64,000 bases of DNA from Ophiobolus disseminans. Lineage: Eukaryota > Ascomycota > Dothideomycetes > Pleosporales > Phaeosphaeriaceae. The notes beneath the pieces are model-generated. The model ran no database searches, was not told the DNA's origin, and saw nothing but the letters and a program-made list of their open reading frames with translations. Shown here in pieces: positions 22,098 to 33,161 of the stretch. Location: NCBI GenBank assembly GCA_010093685.1, contig MU006241.1:310001-374000 (forward strand), in the 5' to 3' direction. Made by a program: the position numbers and the translations under genes. Position 1 is the first letter of the stretch; each line of letters starts with the position of its first letter.

Positions 22098-24206
22098 ATG
22101 TTAAAATCAATCATACTCGAGTTGACTTGGGTAATTAGTGCGAGCGCCCGCTCTCAATTAGGGCGACATGCGGGTATCATTGATGCTCGCCAGCTGAGCG
22201 AGGCGACGAATTACGACTTCATTGTTGCTGGGGGAGGAATCGCTGGACTAACAGTTGCAGATCGATTGACCGAGAATCCAAACAGTTTGTCTGAACCCAT
22301 CAATTTGAGACTTGTCACTAACGGCATGTCAGTCACTGTGCTAGTCATCGAATATGGACCTTTTGACCAGCGAGAAGATGGGATAATGATACCTGGAGCC
22401 TACTTCCCGGTTCCGTACTTTTGGCTCCCTTTGATGAGTACACCACAGGCTGCTCTCGGAGGAACATCGTACCTCGTACCTTGTGGAAGAGTTGTTGGTG
22501 GCGGTTCTGTTGTCAATGCCATGTTTTTTCATCGGTCGGATGCTGCGCTTTACGATGCCTGGGAAGAACTTGGAGCTACAGGCTGGTCGTGGAAGAACTT
22601 GTTGCCATACTTCAAGAAGGCAAGGCAGAATTCAACCTAACTTTGAAAAGTGTGGCGCTGACAGCTTTGAAGAGCGCAACCTTTACGCCACCAGATGCCG
22701 AGTATGCGAAAGAGCGTAACATCACATGGGATGCTTCGGTGCGTGGTATCGATGGGCCTGTGCAAGCCAGCTATGCACCGTACGATTACCCAGGCAGTGG
22801 TATGCTAGATCATAAGCACCTACCGTTATTTCAGCTAAGACTGAACAGCCAACTTCTACAATGGAGCCACCTCTATTGGCATCCACCCAGCAGAAGATCC
22901 AGATAATGGAAATGCAAAAGGTATCTTCCGGCTTCAGAGGTCGGTGGATGCTAAGACTCAGACGCGATCATCTGCTCGCGTCAATCGATATGACCGCAAT
23001 GCTGCTAGACCGAACTACCACATTCTTTCCAACACCGCAGTCTCACGCGTGGTGTTTGAAGGCACGACTGCTGTAGGCGTAGAATATCTCGGCACTTCAA
23101 ACGGAACAAAACAGACTGTGAGCGCACGGAAAGAGGTTATCTTGGCTGCTGGAAGCGTCCATACACCACAAATTCTGCAGCTTTCAGGCATTGGTGAGGC
23201 GGGTGCTCTCAAAACCTTTGGTATAGAATCAGTCTCGGATCTTCCGGGCGTGGGTCGGAATTTGCAGGACCATCTAGTTCTCAAAGTCAATTACAATTGT
23301 AAGTGCGACAATGATCAGGCCCGATCAACCACTAAATTGACCGACAACAGATACGTCAAACGTCTTTCCCAACGGTGGCTCTCTTCAATCTAACACATTA
23401 TATGCAGCAGAACAGCGCGCTCTCTATGATGCAGGCGAACCGAGCGCATATGATCTCACAGGAACGACTGGTAATCTAATCATCCAGCTGCCTTTGTCAA
23501 ATTGGACTTCGAACTCTTCATCTATTGTCGCACAAGCCAAGCATTTTGATTCAGCGGTGATTTTAGGCAACAACCCTGACAGCAGCGTGCTTCATGGATA
23601 CGGAAAGCAACGTTCTATCATACTCGACGACATCGACATCTCAGCTGTCGGCGGCCTATCTTGGAACACTGGTCCGGAAACCAGTCTCTACATGACGCGT
23701 CCGTTCAGTCGTGGGTCGATAAGGATTAACTCGACCAGCATTCTCGATGCTCCTTTAATTGATTACGGCACCATCATGGATCCCACAGATCTGGAGATGC
23801 TGTACGCCATCTACATGAAGAACCGCGAACTCATGACTGCACCTGACTTGGCAGTCCTCGGTCCAATCGAAACAGCACCAGCACCAGGTCTGAGCGATGA
23901 AAACGAGATCAAGGAGAAGATTAAGAAAGTGTTGATGCCAAGCAATGCACATCAGTGTTGCACAGCTGCTATGATGCAGAAAGAGGATGGCGGAGTCGTG
24001 GATCCAGAGAACAGGGTGTATGGAGTTGAAAGGCTGAGCATTGTTGATGCGAGCACCTGGCCCATCATCGTTGGCGGTGGGCCACAAGCGAGTGTGTATG
24101 CTGGGGCGGAAAAGGTATGCTATGAAAGTGGTACGATACTCACACGTGAGTTACTAACCCAGGGCAGGCCGCCGACGTCATCAAAGCTCGCCATGGTATA
24201 CTGTGA
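22098..24206 (+). CDS. GMC-family oxidoreductase (FAD)
   Basis: Six exons: 22098-22284, 22333-22619, 22673-22799, 22849-23298, 23351-24114 and 24168-24206; 617 aa, in frame. A short hydrophobic N-terminus suggests secretion. The FAD-binding start YDFIVAGGGIAGLTVADRL, the GMC signature GRVVGGGSVVNAMFFHR, the second GMC motif AGSVHTPQILQLSGIG and the C-terminal GAEKAADVIK place it in the glucose-methanol-choline family (aryl-alcohol oxidase, dehydrogenase and secondary-metabolite members). The first catalytic His is in NAHQCCTAAM. At the usual second His/Asn position the sequence reads VGGGPQASVYA, so that residue appears to be Gly. The second intron is GC-AG. The 48-bp first intron is a multiple of three without a stop, so it could be retained. 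Substrate unknown. Confidence 0.9.
22620..22672 (+). other. GC-AG intron in the GMC oxidoreductase
   Basis: A 53-bp intron with donor AAG|GCAAGG and a GCTGAC branch-like site at 22658-22663, ending TTGAAG. Removing it joins YFKK to SATFTPPD, the continuity expected in GMC enzymes, and the whole model then closes in frame. No GT donor gives the same join. Confidence 0.7.
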
Positions 24207-25102
24207 AGACAATCGACGACGACCAGTAACTGCAGAGATGAAGAGTATTGTCTACGACTCACGAGGACTTGAACAGGACCGAATGTTTAACGAAGTAGAC
24301 GCGTGGCCGCAGGTTCACATACACAAGTCAAGTAGGCAATCTAAGTGCAACATGCTAGTAGTCAAGCCCCGCTATGTTGTCCTTCTCGCCTTCTCGCATT
24401 GTGTGAATTTCACAACTTCATCAGCGCATCGCTATTGTGGTAAATTTGTTAATTTTGCAAGGACACTGGTGGTCCTTTCTCCTCCCCACCTCGGCGCTAA
24501 AGGGCCGAAGCCATGACGCAATGACAATTACCACAACTCGACGTCTTCGTCTTCGAGCCTCTTCGACATCGGAACATCATCGGAAAGTTTCCGGGTTCCG
24601 AAGAAAGTATGGGGAAAAGACGCCAAAACAGCCATCTCTCCGTTAGCGTGGATGTTCTTGGTCCAGAAACCGGAGCCCCGCCCGTCAAAAGGCACCGGCA
24701 GAGCTTTCGGTAGGCTAGGGCCATATTCAGGCCCTGTGTATTTGCAACGACCACGAAGTAAACGAAACATACCGCCGCGAGTCCTTGGATAAACGCCGCG
24801 AAAAGGCATTTCGCAGAGACGCGTATGGCTGCGCGTGACTGCGCAACCTCGGCTGGTCCACATGTCTTCGACAGAACGGTAACACGCCACGGCACAGGCC
24901 TGTGACGTCCCTGCACATCACCATGCACCTTGACGATCTAGAGATGGGTCCCTAGACCTTGAATGTACGAAATGAGTTCGTTTTCTGGGAACACCATGGG
25001 CGCTAGAGACCAACGCGGCGTAGATCATTGGTGCCTGAAGAGTTAAAGACGCCCATAATTTCCCCAGAACAACGTACTGTCTAATTTCATATCCTTTCCA
25101 CG
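24207..25102. other. Intergenic
   Basis: About 0.9 kb between two same-strand genes, holding the esterase promoter. Minus-strand frames at 24497-24928 (one with a hydrophobic stretch) have no recognised domain and no good start context, so they are not called. Confidence 0.45.
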
Positions 25103-26777
25103 ATGAAATTCGAGCAACCACTATGGGCATCGCTGCTCAGCGCATCCACTGTCTGCGCAGCCCCAACCGACCCTGCAAAATGCACAGATGACTTCGCATC
25201 CCAGTGCTCTGCTCTCGCTGCCAAACTAGCTATCAAGGATACCACTGTTGTATCTTCACAGTTTGTTGCGGCTGGGACAAATCTCACCCTGCCAACGTAC
25301 GATCCCACCTGTAACCAGCCACCCATTGTCATTGCGGCAGACATATGTCGGGTCGCACTGAATGTATCCACCTCTGCACGCTCAGGTTTCAGAATGGAGG
25401 CTTGGTTGCCATCGAATTGGACGGGGCGCTTCCTGTCTGGAGGCAATGGTGGACTGAACGGATGCATCAAATATCAAGATCTGGCTTATACATCGGCCCT
25501 GGGTTTCGCTGCTGTGGGCACCAACAACGGTCATGATGGAACAAGCGGAAAGCCTTTCCTCAACAACCCAGATGTTGTGGAAGATTTCGCCTATCGAGCG
25601 TAAGTCTTTCTATCGAAACTCCGAACACTCCACGATCAAAGCTGACTGCGTTAGGCTCCATACCGGTGTTGTGGTTGGGAAACAGGTCAGCAAGAGCTAC
25701 TATGGCAAGACACACGACAAGTCGTATTATCTCGGATGCTCAACAGGTGGACGGCAGGGATTCAAGTCGGCGCAAGATTTCCCCGATGATTTCGATGGTA
25801 TCGTTGCCGGCGCACCTGCCTTCGCATTCAATAATTTGACATCCTGGAGCGGTCACTTTTACCCCATTACTGGACCTCCCAACTCTTCGACTTTTGTTAC
25901 CAGGGCTCAATGGATAACTGTCAATGCGGATGTGCTTAAGCAATGCGATGCGCTTGATGGGTTAGTGGATGGAGTTATCGAAGATCCTTTGCAGTGCCAG
26001 TATAACCCATCAGGACTAGTCTGCCCTGAAGGTACAACGAATTCGACGACATGTCTTACACCAACCCAGGTAAAGACTGTCAAGGCTGTTTACGAGCCGC
26101 TAGTCAACAATAACGGAGATCTTATCTATCCCCGACTGCAGCCTGGAGCGGAGACCGGGGCTGCCAACATCATCCTCAACGGCGTGCCCTTCCCGTACAC
26201 GGCCGACTGGTTCAAGTACGTAGTCTACAATGATCCTTCCTGGGACCCTACCACGATCAGTACAAAAGACTACGATAACGCCGCTCGTCTGAACCCGTTC
26301 AATATTGAGACTTTCGATGGAGATCTCAGTGCCGTTCAGAAACGAGGTACGAAGGTACTGCATTGGCACGGCGGAGCGGATTTCATCATCTCGAGCGAGA
26401 ACTCGCCTCGATACTACGAGCATGTCAGCTCTACAATGGGTCTCTCACCTTCCGAACTTGATGACTTCTACCGCTACTTCCTTGTTTCTGGCACTGGACA
26501 TTGTAGCGGAGGCGTGGGTGCGCATGCGATCGGGCAAGGCACCGGGGAGGTTAACAGCTACGATCCGAAAGAGAATGTCTTGATGGCTCTGGTAGATTGG
26601 GTTGAGAAGGGTAGTGCGCCTGAGACCCTCATTGGCACGAAGTGGGTGAACAACACACAGTCCTTGGGCGTGGACTTCCAGCGTGCGCATTGCAAGTACC
26701 CAAAACGCAACCAATACAAGGGCACGGGCAACCCAGACGTCATTGAAAGCTGGGAATGCGTGGAGGCCGATCGATAG
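25103..26777 (+). CDS. Tannase/feruloyl esterase family, secreted
   Basis: Two exons, 25103-25599 and 25655-26777, with a 55-bp intron; 539 aa, the usual size for this family. Signal peptide KFEQPLWASLLSASTVCAAP. The CS-D-HC catalytic arrangement of the family is complete: nucleophile in YYLGCSTGGRQG, Asp in HWHGGADFIIS and His in SGTGHCSGG, with Cys next to both Ser and His ready for the conserved disulfide. Many Asn-X-Ser/Thr sites suggest heavy N-glycosylation. Members cut ester bonds of gallate or of ferulate and related hydroxycinnamates in plant walls; which substrate is used cannot be told from motifs. Ferulate release would feed the PAD1/FDC1 step encoded 17 kb away. Confidence 0.95.
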
Positions 26778-27009
26778 GTATGTAGCTGGCTAGAGAAAGG
26801 CTAGTATACAGAATACACATTTCGAGAGTGAAAGCATCGCGTTTGCGACCAATATCAGTCTTAGCTACGCTGCCTAGCTCAACATCCTCCATTTCTCCAT
26901 TTCTGTCAGTGCAAAGTTTTTACCCTCATCCACTAGCACCTCGACTACGAGCAAACTTCTTACGACTGCCATCCTTGCATACCAGACTCTCGCAAATTCC
27001 AATTACACT

Positions 27010-28776
27010 ATGACAACCATTAACTACTTTGCGTTTGCGCCCGCGCCTACGCTATCCGCTACGCCCCACCCTCGATCCCTGAGCCACCCACATCCGCGCC
27101 TACGACCCCGGTCAAGCCGTGACCCTAGACCACCCCGTTCCCGACCTATCAAGCCTAGCATCCGGCCCACTGTGTTGGACGAGGATGATGACTACTCAGG
27201 TACGGTTGTGGAGTCAGGACATGACCCCGAGGATACACATCAAGGCATCAAGAGGAGGATATGGCGCATTGAGCTCGATCGTGACGGCTCCTACAAGGAG
27301 TCTCGAAAGAGTCCAAGGATAGAGGAAGACCTTGGACGGGGACAGTGTGCGCCTCTCTGGGTGATCAACTACGACAAATCGACGACTTGCTTTGGCCTTC
27401 TCACACCACCTTCCTCGCCTCAAGGTCAAGAGACTGTGCTCCACACGCCGTCCAAACCTTCGAGGTCGAGCCCGCCCCAAGGACCGCCGTCCGCTCAGAC
27501 TCCACCATCACCTGTTTCTCCACCAAGCTCTTACTGTGGCCATGCCATTCATCCCGGTTACAAGACTGAATACAAGGGATGGCGATGCCCGCACTGCCGC
27601 CTAGTCTACAGTATCACACAGCTGCGAGCAGCAACGGACCGCATATTGGAACATGGTTGTTCGGATCGCTGGTTGGCGACCTGCACAGACAGAGTGGATT
27701 ACGATGACTGGGTCGCGTCCACCAAAGGTGGCATGAAGCGACACCAAACCAACCTTCACTGGGACGAATTCGGAAACGATACCAGCTACAGACATTGCAA
27801 AAAGAGGCTGCATAACCTGCTGTCGGAGCTGGACTACCTGTGGTGTCGGCAACTCATGTGGGAACAGGAGTTACTGTCTTCTGATAGGACACATGGTGAT
27901 CGAGTCCGTTATATCATCGCAGGGCTACGCAAGCGCTCTGCATTAGCTGCGCTAGCGGATGTCGAGAAGGGTGTGGCAATGGGATTCTTCACACGTGTGG
28001 AAGAGGCGGGCGCTGTCTACATGCATAAGCGCGGCAGGGAGTTGGAGATCGCCCGTGACCCCGAGTATCCAGACGACGAGAGCATGTCGGTACGGACACA
28101 TTCGTTCAACCGTAAGACACTGGCGCAGATGAAGTTTGTCCACGCTTCGGACATCCCCCTGCACACCGGCGCTGCTGCACCATATGCGCACATCATTTCG
28201 CCATCGAAGCCTAAGACCGCTCGTCGCCCTGGGCTCCAAGTGGCTTTCAACGACGAAGTCAAGGTCTGCGTAGATAGCGACATCGACGTCCTCCGCAAGC
28301 ACGCCACTGTCGCCGCCGTATTGGAACCCGCCCCATTCACCGCGGAGAAGCCAGACCTCTACAAGGAGCCCAAGCTGGACTACGTGATCCACCAGATCAA
28401 GCATGAAGACGGACCCGCACGGTATAAGGGTAGCTTTTTCAGGGACAAGACGAACTACCAACCTGGTCGCTGGGCAGTTTCAACGGGCAGCGAGCCAGTC
28501 GACACTAGCGGTAGTAAGGTGCAAGACGATGATTATGATGCTTACAATCAGGCTATGCTGCAAGAGGCGCGCGAAATGAGGGATCCTGATGTGACGGCTG
28601 GCGATCAAGATACGTTCTTCGGATTCCTTCGAGTGATTAAGTGGCCCAACCCTGAAAGGGGCACGCTGGCATTGGTCGAGAAAGGCTACCAGGCTGATAC
28701 CGTTAAGCTTCCTTTCAAGAAGATGCGGCAAACTTTGAGCAAGATGCTCGAGGTATCAATGGACTGGTGTTGGTAG
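27010..28776 (+). CDS. Tandem-family protein A (CGH/CPxC plus VDTSG motif), unknown
   Basis: Single exon, 588 aa; no family recognised. The first ~170 residues are Pro/Arg/Ser-rich and likely disordered. A putative zinc site follows: CGHAIHP (176-182) and CPHC (193-196). Then comes a helical part with NDTSYRHCKKRLHNLLSELD (256-275) and a MHKRG element (~338). A C-terminal element reads YQPGRWAVSTGSEPVDTSG (483-501). The same elements in the same order occur in the gene at 30024-31780, and the last element in the broken copy at 29065-29763, so the three are tandem duplicates. Basic clusters suggest a nuclear protein. No enzyme motif is visible. The ATG at 27010 has a clean start; upstream DNA has no extension. 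Confidence 0.8.
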   Translation: MTTINYFAFAPAPTLSATPHPRSLSHPHPRLRPRSSRDPRPPRSRPIKPSIRPTVLDEDDDYSGTVVESGHDPEDTHQGIKRRIWRIELDRDGSYKESRKSPRIEEDLGRGQCAPLWVINYDKSTTCFGLLTPPSSPQGQETVLHTPSKPSRSSPPQGPPSAQTPPSPVSPPSSYCGHAIHPGYKTEYKGWRCPHCRLVYSITQLRAATDRILEHGCSDRWLATCTDRVDYDDWVASTKGGMKRHQTNLHWDEFGNDTSYRHCKKRLHNLLSELDYLWCRQLMWEQELLSSDRTHGDRVRYIIAGLRKRSALAALADVEKGVAMGFFTRVEEAGAVYMHKRGRELEIARDPEYPDDESMSVRTHSFNRKTLAQMKFVHASDIPLHTGAAAPYAHIISPSKPKTARRPGLQVAFNDEVKVCVDSDIDVLRKHATVAAVLEPAPFTAEKPDLYKEPKLDYVIHQIKHEDGPARYKGSFFRDKTNYQPGRWAVSTGSEPVDTSGSKVQDDDYDAYNQAMLQEAREMRDPDVTAGDQDTFFGFLRVIKWPNPERGTLALVEKGYQADTVKLPFKKMRQTLSKMLEVSMDWCW

Positions 28777-29064
28777 ATGAGTTTGATTAAAGCATGCGGT
28801 TTTGGAATTTGGGGAACATATTGCATCTCCGCGAGGCATTTGGAGCGAAGCGGCGCTACTCCATCAAGTGTGTGGTGAAGGAGGACTCACTTCGCTTTTA
28901 CTTTAGCTATTGTAACAGAGCGAGGGACGCTCAGATAAATACAATAGCATGATTTCCTATTGTCTAATTCGTCTGATATCTGACTATATATCAATTCCTA
29001 CAGCTTTTCAAGTTCTTTACCTTAACAATCTCCTCCATTTCCTCCAACATCACTCCAATCCAAG

Positions 29065-29763
29065 ATGTTTTCAGCACACAATCAGACAACAAGCGACGAC
29101 AAAACGACGCTGCCGGCAGCTCGTCTAGACATCATCACCACCACACCCGAGCCCGAGAAGACACCGGAAGCCACCAGCCCTCCTCCACCCTCCCCCAACG
29201 CCACCCCAATACCCACCCAAGACCCTCCGCGCCCCCCTAAGCGGAAGGCACAAGACACAGAAGAAAGTCCTGAGGTCACACAAGCACCCCCAAAGAAGCG
29301 CTAAGTCACATTCAACATCTTAACAACCATCCACTCAACCTCCAACATCGACACCCTCAGACATCAGAAATTGTCTAAACCAACATCAGACGCCGTCACC
29401 ACTCGCCCCCTCCTCGGCACACACCGCCGCCGCAGAAGCACCTACTGCCGTAAATCCAGCCGCTACATTTCTGGTACCTGGGCGGTGAGTGAAGGGTGCG
29501 AAAACGTCGATACCAGCGGATGTAGCTTCAAGGACGACTTTGGGGCTTGCGAGCAGTATGTGAAAGCGCTGGAGGCTGAGGGCAAGGACATGGATGAGTG
29601 GGATGCGTTGTTGCGCGATCCGAAGGCGTTCTTGCGGGCGAGGACGCCGAGGATTGTGCGAGGGAGTGATTTGGAGAGGATGCGGTTGGGGGTTATGGCA
29701 GGTGTTGTGGGGGCGCATGTTGTTGTTGCTGCCGTGTTGTGGCAGGTGCTGAGGAGGACGTAG
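29065..29763 (+). pseudogene. Truncated tandem-family copy B with in-frame stop
   Basis: One continuous frame interrupted once by TAA at 29302-29304; without it the frame would run 232 codons. Before the stop is an acidic/Pro-rich segment with two basic nuclear-signal-like clusters (PPKRKAQ, PPKKR), like the N-terminal part of copy C (SKRKAEA, SPKKRR). After it lies the family C-terminal element (YISGTWAVSEGCENVDTSG). The middle CGH/CPxC and NDxSYR regions of copies A and C are absent. The extreme C-terminus adds a hydrophobic stretch (GVMAGVVGAHVVVAAVLW) not seen in A or C. The second half has no ATG near its start. An intron skipping the stop is conceivable, but no good donor precedes it. 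Most likely a decayed or remodelled duplicate. Confidence 0.65.
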
Positions 29764-30023
29764 GGGGTTTGGGAGATGGTGTACTGGGTTTGCTTCGCTG
29801 GTTCAAAGTGAACGTCGACTTCTGATATCCGTAATGAATGTAGTTATTAGCTGCGCTGTTTTGATGCCGCTAAGTCACTGCGGAGAAAAATCGAGAGCGT
29901 TTGTTACTTCTGTTTTGTTGATGTACATTTGCGATATATCCACCTTTGATTGACTCAACAACCACAACACGTATCACTTTGGTCTAGCGCCTAAACTAGT
30001 CAATCGCTTTACCTACTCACACA

Positions 30024-31780
30024 ATGGTCAGAGCTAGAGCTACGAGCAAGATGTCTCACAACATTCAAGACATCGCAAGGTCCTCTCGCCCGATCATAAA
30101 ACCTCGTCGGCGCATCACCCCAACATCGACATCACGTCCCGCAGTACCAATAGCTGGCTCATTAGTACAGCTAGGCGACGACGTGGCTCTGATCGAGGAC
30201 GCTAATGTGGCAGATGGCATGCGAGATTCTCCCCGCCGATCCAAGCGAAAGGCAGAAGCGCTCGAGAATGGAGGCAAGAAGGTCCAGCGGGACTTGGACA
30301 GGGCCACAGGAGGCAACCCTTCCTCTCCAAAGAAGCGAAGAACAGAAGAGACGGTCCCCAACCAGCCTCGAATTCCACTACACGAGAAGCCATGCGGGCA
30401 CGAAGTTCACCCTGCGCTCGCCGACTACACCCACCCACGATGCCCAACATGCCGCGTGCGTGACGCGATGCACGATGTGCAGAGAGTTCAGGATTTAATT
30501 CTGAATAGGGGCGGTATAACAGAATGGAGGAAGAAGATAGAGGGCGGCGAGACATCTTGGGAACACTACAACAACTCAGTCAGGGGAAGCAAGCCAAAGG
30601 CTTCGCGAAATGGGACGATTGACATCAACGGAAATGACAGTAGCTATCGGTCTGCAAAGATGCGCCTAGCCAATCTTCTCGTCGAGTTCGAAGACATGTC
30701 GGTGCTGGAGCGGGGTTACGACATCGCGCCGCCACTTGAGAACGACGCTCAGGATATAGAGACGAAGACGGCACACATGCAGTACAGTGCTACGAACGCG
30801 ATATCGCTGTACAACGCGGCTGCCGAAGAAGGCAAATTGGAGAAGCTGAACGAGGTTGAATCCGAAGCCATGCACCGGCGCGGTAAAGTCAAATATCGTA
30901 AAGCGCTTGAGGAAACCGATAGCGAAGAGGAGAGCACCGACGAGTCTGAAGAGCTTAGTCTACCAGCGAGTAAGCGTGTGCGCTCCGACTTGGATGGGAC
31001 TCCACCTCGCCCTCTAGAAGCACGCGCTCGAAAGAAGCCAGGCGCAAAGGTGTCATTCGACAGGTATGCCTATGGGCAAAAGAGGCCAACGTCGACAAGC
31101 TCCGCTGGAACGCATTGGATGCAGCGGATGAAGCTGACAGAGCGAGACTCGACTCAAATCATACAATCATCCAACCCGTCTCAGCACCCAAGATCCTTCG
31201 AACGACCCCGAGCGAGGTAGATCCGGAGGTTGAGAACACTGTACAGCTAGAGCCAGAGCTAGAGACCACGCTGAAGGGGAAAAAGTCCAATCCAATTTCC
31301 GAATTGGACGTCGAGTGGTTCCTGATCCTACAGGGCGACGGTCCGCGGCGCAAACCCAAAGATGGGTTCGCCAGGCGTCACACCTACCACTACAAGCCCG
31401 GGAAATGGACAGTGTCGGGTGACAACGAGGTTGTCGACACCAGTGGCTACATATGGGACGAAGACCATGACTCGTGGGTAATAGAGGTCAAAGAGTCGCA
31501 AATGGAAGCCTTAGAATTGGATATATCGGACCGAGAGGAGGATATACGAGAACGGGCGGAGATCTCAGGACAAGTCGTGGAAGGCGGGAAGCCTTTTGCA
31601 TGTTCCAAGTATCTGGACCTTCCGGGGCTTGACGAGGATACGGACTCTTCGGTCGCCAACTCGCACCTCGACGATTCGAGCATGCCGCCATCGTCTCAGG
31701 AGATCCAGGATTCGTCCGAGGAGAAGTCGCAGGCACCAAGCCCGCAAGGTCGACGACTCCAGTCCGCGAGACAAGTCTGA
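30024..31780 (+). CDS. Tandem-family protein C (CGH/CPxC plus VDTSG motif), unknown
   Basis: Two exons, 30024-31063 and 31141-31780, joined by a 77-bp intron (donor AG|GTATGC, acceptor GCTGACAG); 559 aa. N-terminal basic clusters (RRSKRKAEA, SPKKRR) look like nuclear signals. The putative zinc site reads CGHEVHP (124-130) and CPTC (140-143), followed by NDSSYRSAKMRLANLLVEFE, a MHRRG element and the C-terminal YKPGKWTVSGDNEVVDTSG, all collinear with protein A. Acidic Glu/Ser-rich stretches separate the conserved parts, and the tail is disordered. Identity to A outside the motifs is low, so the duplication is old or the proteins evolve fast. Function unknown. A nuclear, RING-half-like zinc protein is a guess. 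Confidence 0.8.
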
Positions 31781-31960
31781 AATGATAGGCCTGAGGCCTT
31801 CTCTTCGATAGCTCACCACCTGTTACGACACATCTCAGCACCACAGAGCCAAGTTAGCTACGCGGGTTCGTGCGAAACCTTCGTCCGTCAGGCCTGAACG
31901 TGAACGTAGACGAGGACGGAAGCATGGCGTTACAGCCTTGCAGTCGATGAAAATCGAAAG

Positions 31961-31967
31961 TATAAAG
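31961..31967 (+). promoter_or_regulatory. TATA-like box of MDR gene
   Basis: TATAAAG lies 67 bp before the ATG at 32034. It supports that start over the in-frame ATG at 31947, which lies upstream of the box. Confidence 0.4.
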
Positions 31968-32033
31968 GCAAATTACCAAATGCTTCTGAGTGCTTTCTTC
32001 CCAGCACACCAGCACACGAGCATCACAGCCATC

Positions 32034-33161
32034 ATGACACCACCTGCCATCCAGAACAGTGGGTTACTTCTCTCGACCTTTGAAGAGCCTCCGAAGCTTG
32101 TAGCTCTTCCCATGCCTCAGGCAGCTGCTGGTACTGTAGTCGTTACAGTACTCGCTACGTTCGTTGCCCCGAATGCGCAGGACATTTACGGTGGCAAGAA
32201 AGGATGTCGCCTGCCTCTGCCTATGACGCCGGGATATGGATGCATTGGCCGCATCCACGAGATCAGGCCTGACACCACGAAGCTGAAGGTTGGCGATCTC
32301 GTGTACGTTGATCCGTTTCTCCAGGGAAGAGACGACGCGGACGTCGCCATACTTTTGGGTCATGCTGAAGGCATGCGGCCTGAGGGCAGGGCGTTGATGG
32401 AAAAGGTGTGGCGGAATGGCGCCTTGCAAAAGTTGCTCGCAGCGCCGCTCGAGAACTGCGTTCACATCGACCAAGATCACCTCGCTGGAGGAACGCCGTA
32501 CACACCCGTGGAGCTCATGACACTTCTGCCGTATGTTGTGGCAGCTGGTCCACTCATAGAGACCGCGAATCTACAACCAGGAGAGACGGTTGTCATTGGA
32601 CCTGCTAGTGGAATGTACAGCGGCGCAGCGGTCGAAGTCGCCCTTGCACTCGGAGCAAATGTTGTTGCCCTGGGTCGAAGCGAGGAGAAGCTGGCCAAAA
32701 TGCGCGAAACCTTAGGACGCTCGAAGCGTTTCCAGACGGTCGCAATGACTGGGGATATAGGTGCCGATATCGCAGCACTCCAGCGTGTACTTCCAAACGG
32801 GGCGGATGTGCACTCGAACTGGTCGCCTTCAGGAATCAAGGAGACGCTCTACGTGCGCACGGTGTCTATGGCATTGAACCAGAATGCGCGCATCGTCCTG
32901 AGCGGGCAGTCAGAGACATTGACGAGCCTTCATCCCGGGCTGATGGTCCTGAAGAATATATTGGTAACGGGGAAGCTCATGTACAGTCGGAGCACTGTAC
33001 AGGGACTGATGGATCTGATCTCGTTGGGCCTCCTCGACATTGGAGAGTGCGCTGGCGCTGTTGTGAGGACCTATGGGCTGGAGTATTTCTCGGACGCTCT
33101 GGAGACAACTGAAGAACATGCCACTTGGAGGCACTTCACCGTCGTCACACCCAATGTGTAG
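32034..33161 (+). CDS. MDR-superfamily (zinc-alcohol dehydrogenase-like) oxidoreductase
   Basis: Single exon, 375 aa. The medium-chain dehydrogenase layout is clear. The N-terminal GroES-like part includes TVVVTVLATFVAPNAQDIYGG and MTPGYGCIGRIHEIR with KVGDLVYVDP. A Rossmann part follows with LQPGETVVIGPASGMYSGAAVEVALALGANVVALGRS. The dinucleotide motif reads GPASGMYSGAA, a variant of GxGxxG, and the downstream GRS suggests NADP(H). The Cys/His/Glu set that binds the catalytic zinc in classic alcohol dehydrogenases is not obvious (CxGH is replaced by YGCIGR), so it may be zinc-independent, as in quinone or enoyl reductases. Probably cytosolic. Substrate unknown. Confidence 0.88.
   Translation: MTPPAIQNSGLLLSTFEEPPKLVALPMPQAAAGTVVVTVLATFVAPNAQDIYGGKKGCRLPLPMTPGYGCIGRIHEIRPDTTKLKVGDLVYVDPFLQGRDDADVAILLGHAEGMRPEGRALMEKVWRNGALQKLLAAPLENCVHIDQDHLAGGTPYTPVELMTLLPYVVAAGPLIETANLQPGETVVIGPASGMYSGAAVEVALALGANVVALGRSEEKLAKMRETLGRSKRFQTVAMTGDIGADIAALQRVLPNGADVHSNWSPSGIKETLYVRTVSMALNQNARIVLSGQSETLTSLHPGLMVLKNILVTGKLMYSRSTVQGLMDLISLGLLDIGECAGAVVRTYGLEYFSDALETTEEHATWRHFTVVTPNV

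Noticed and set aside
24497..24928. Minus-strand frames with a hydrophobic stretch
   Set aside because: No family match from motifs and no intron logic; may be a relic, but cannot be supported.
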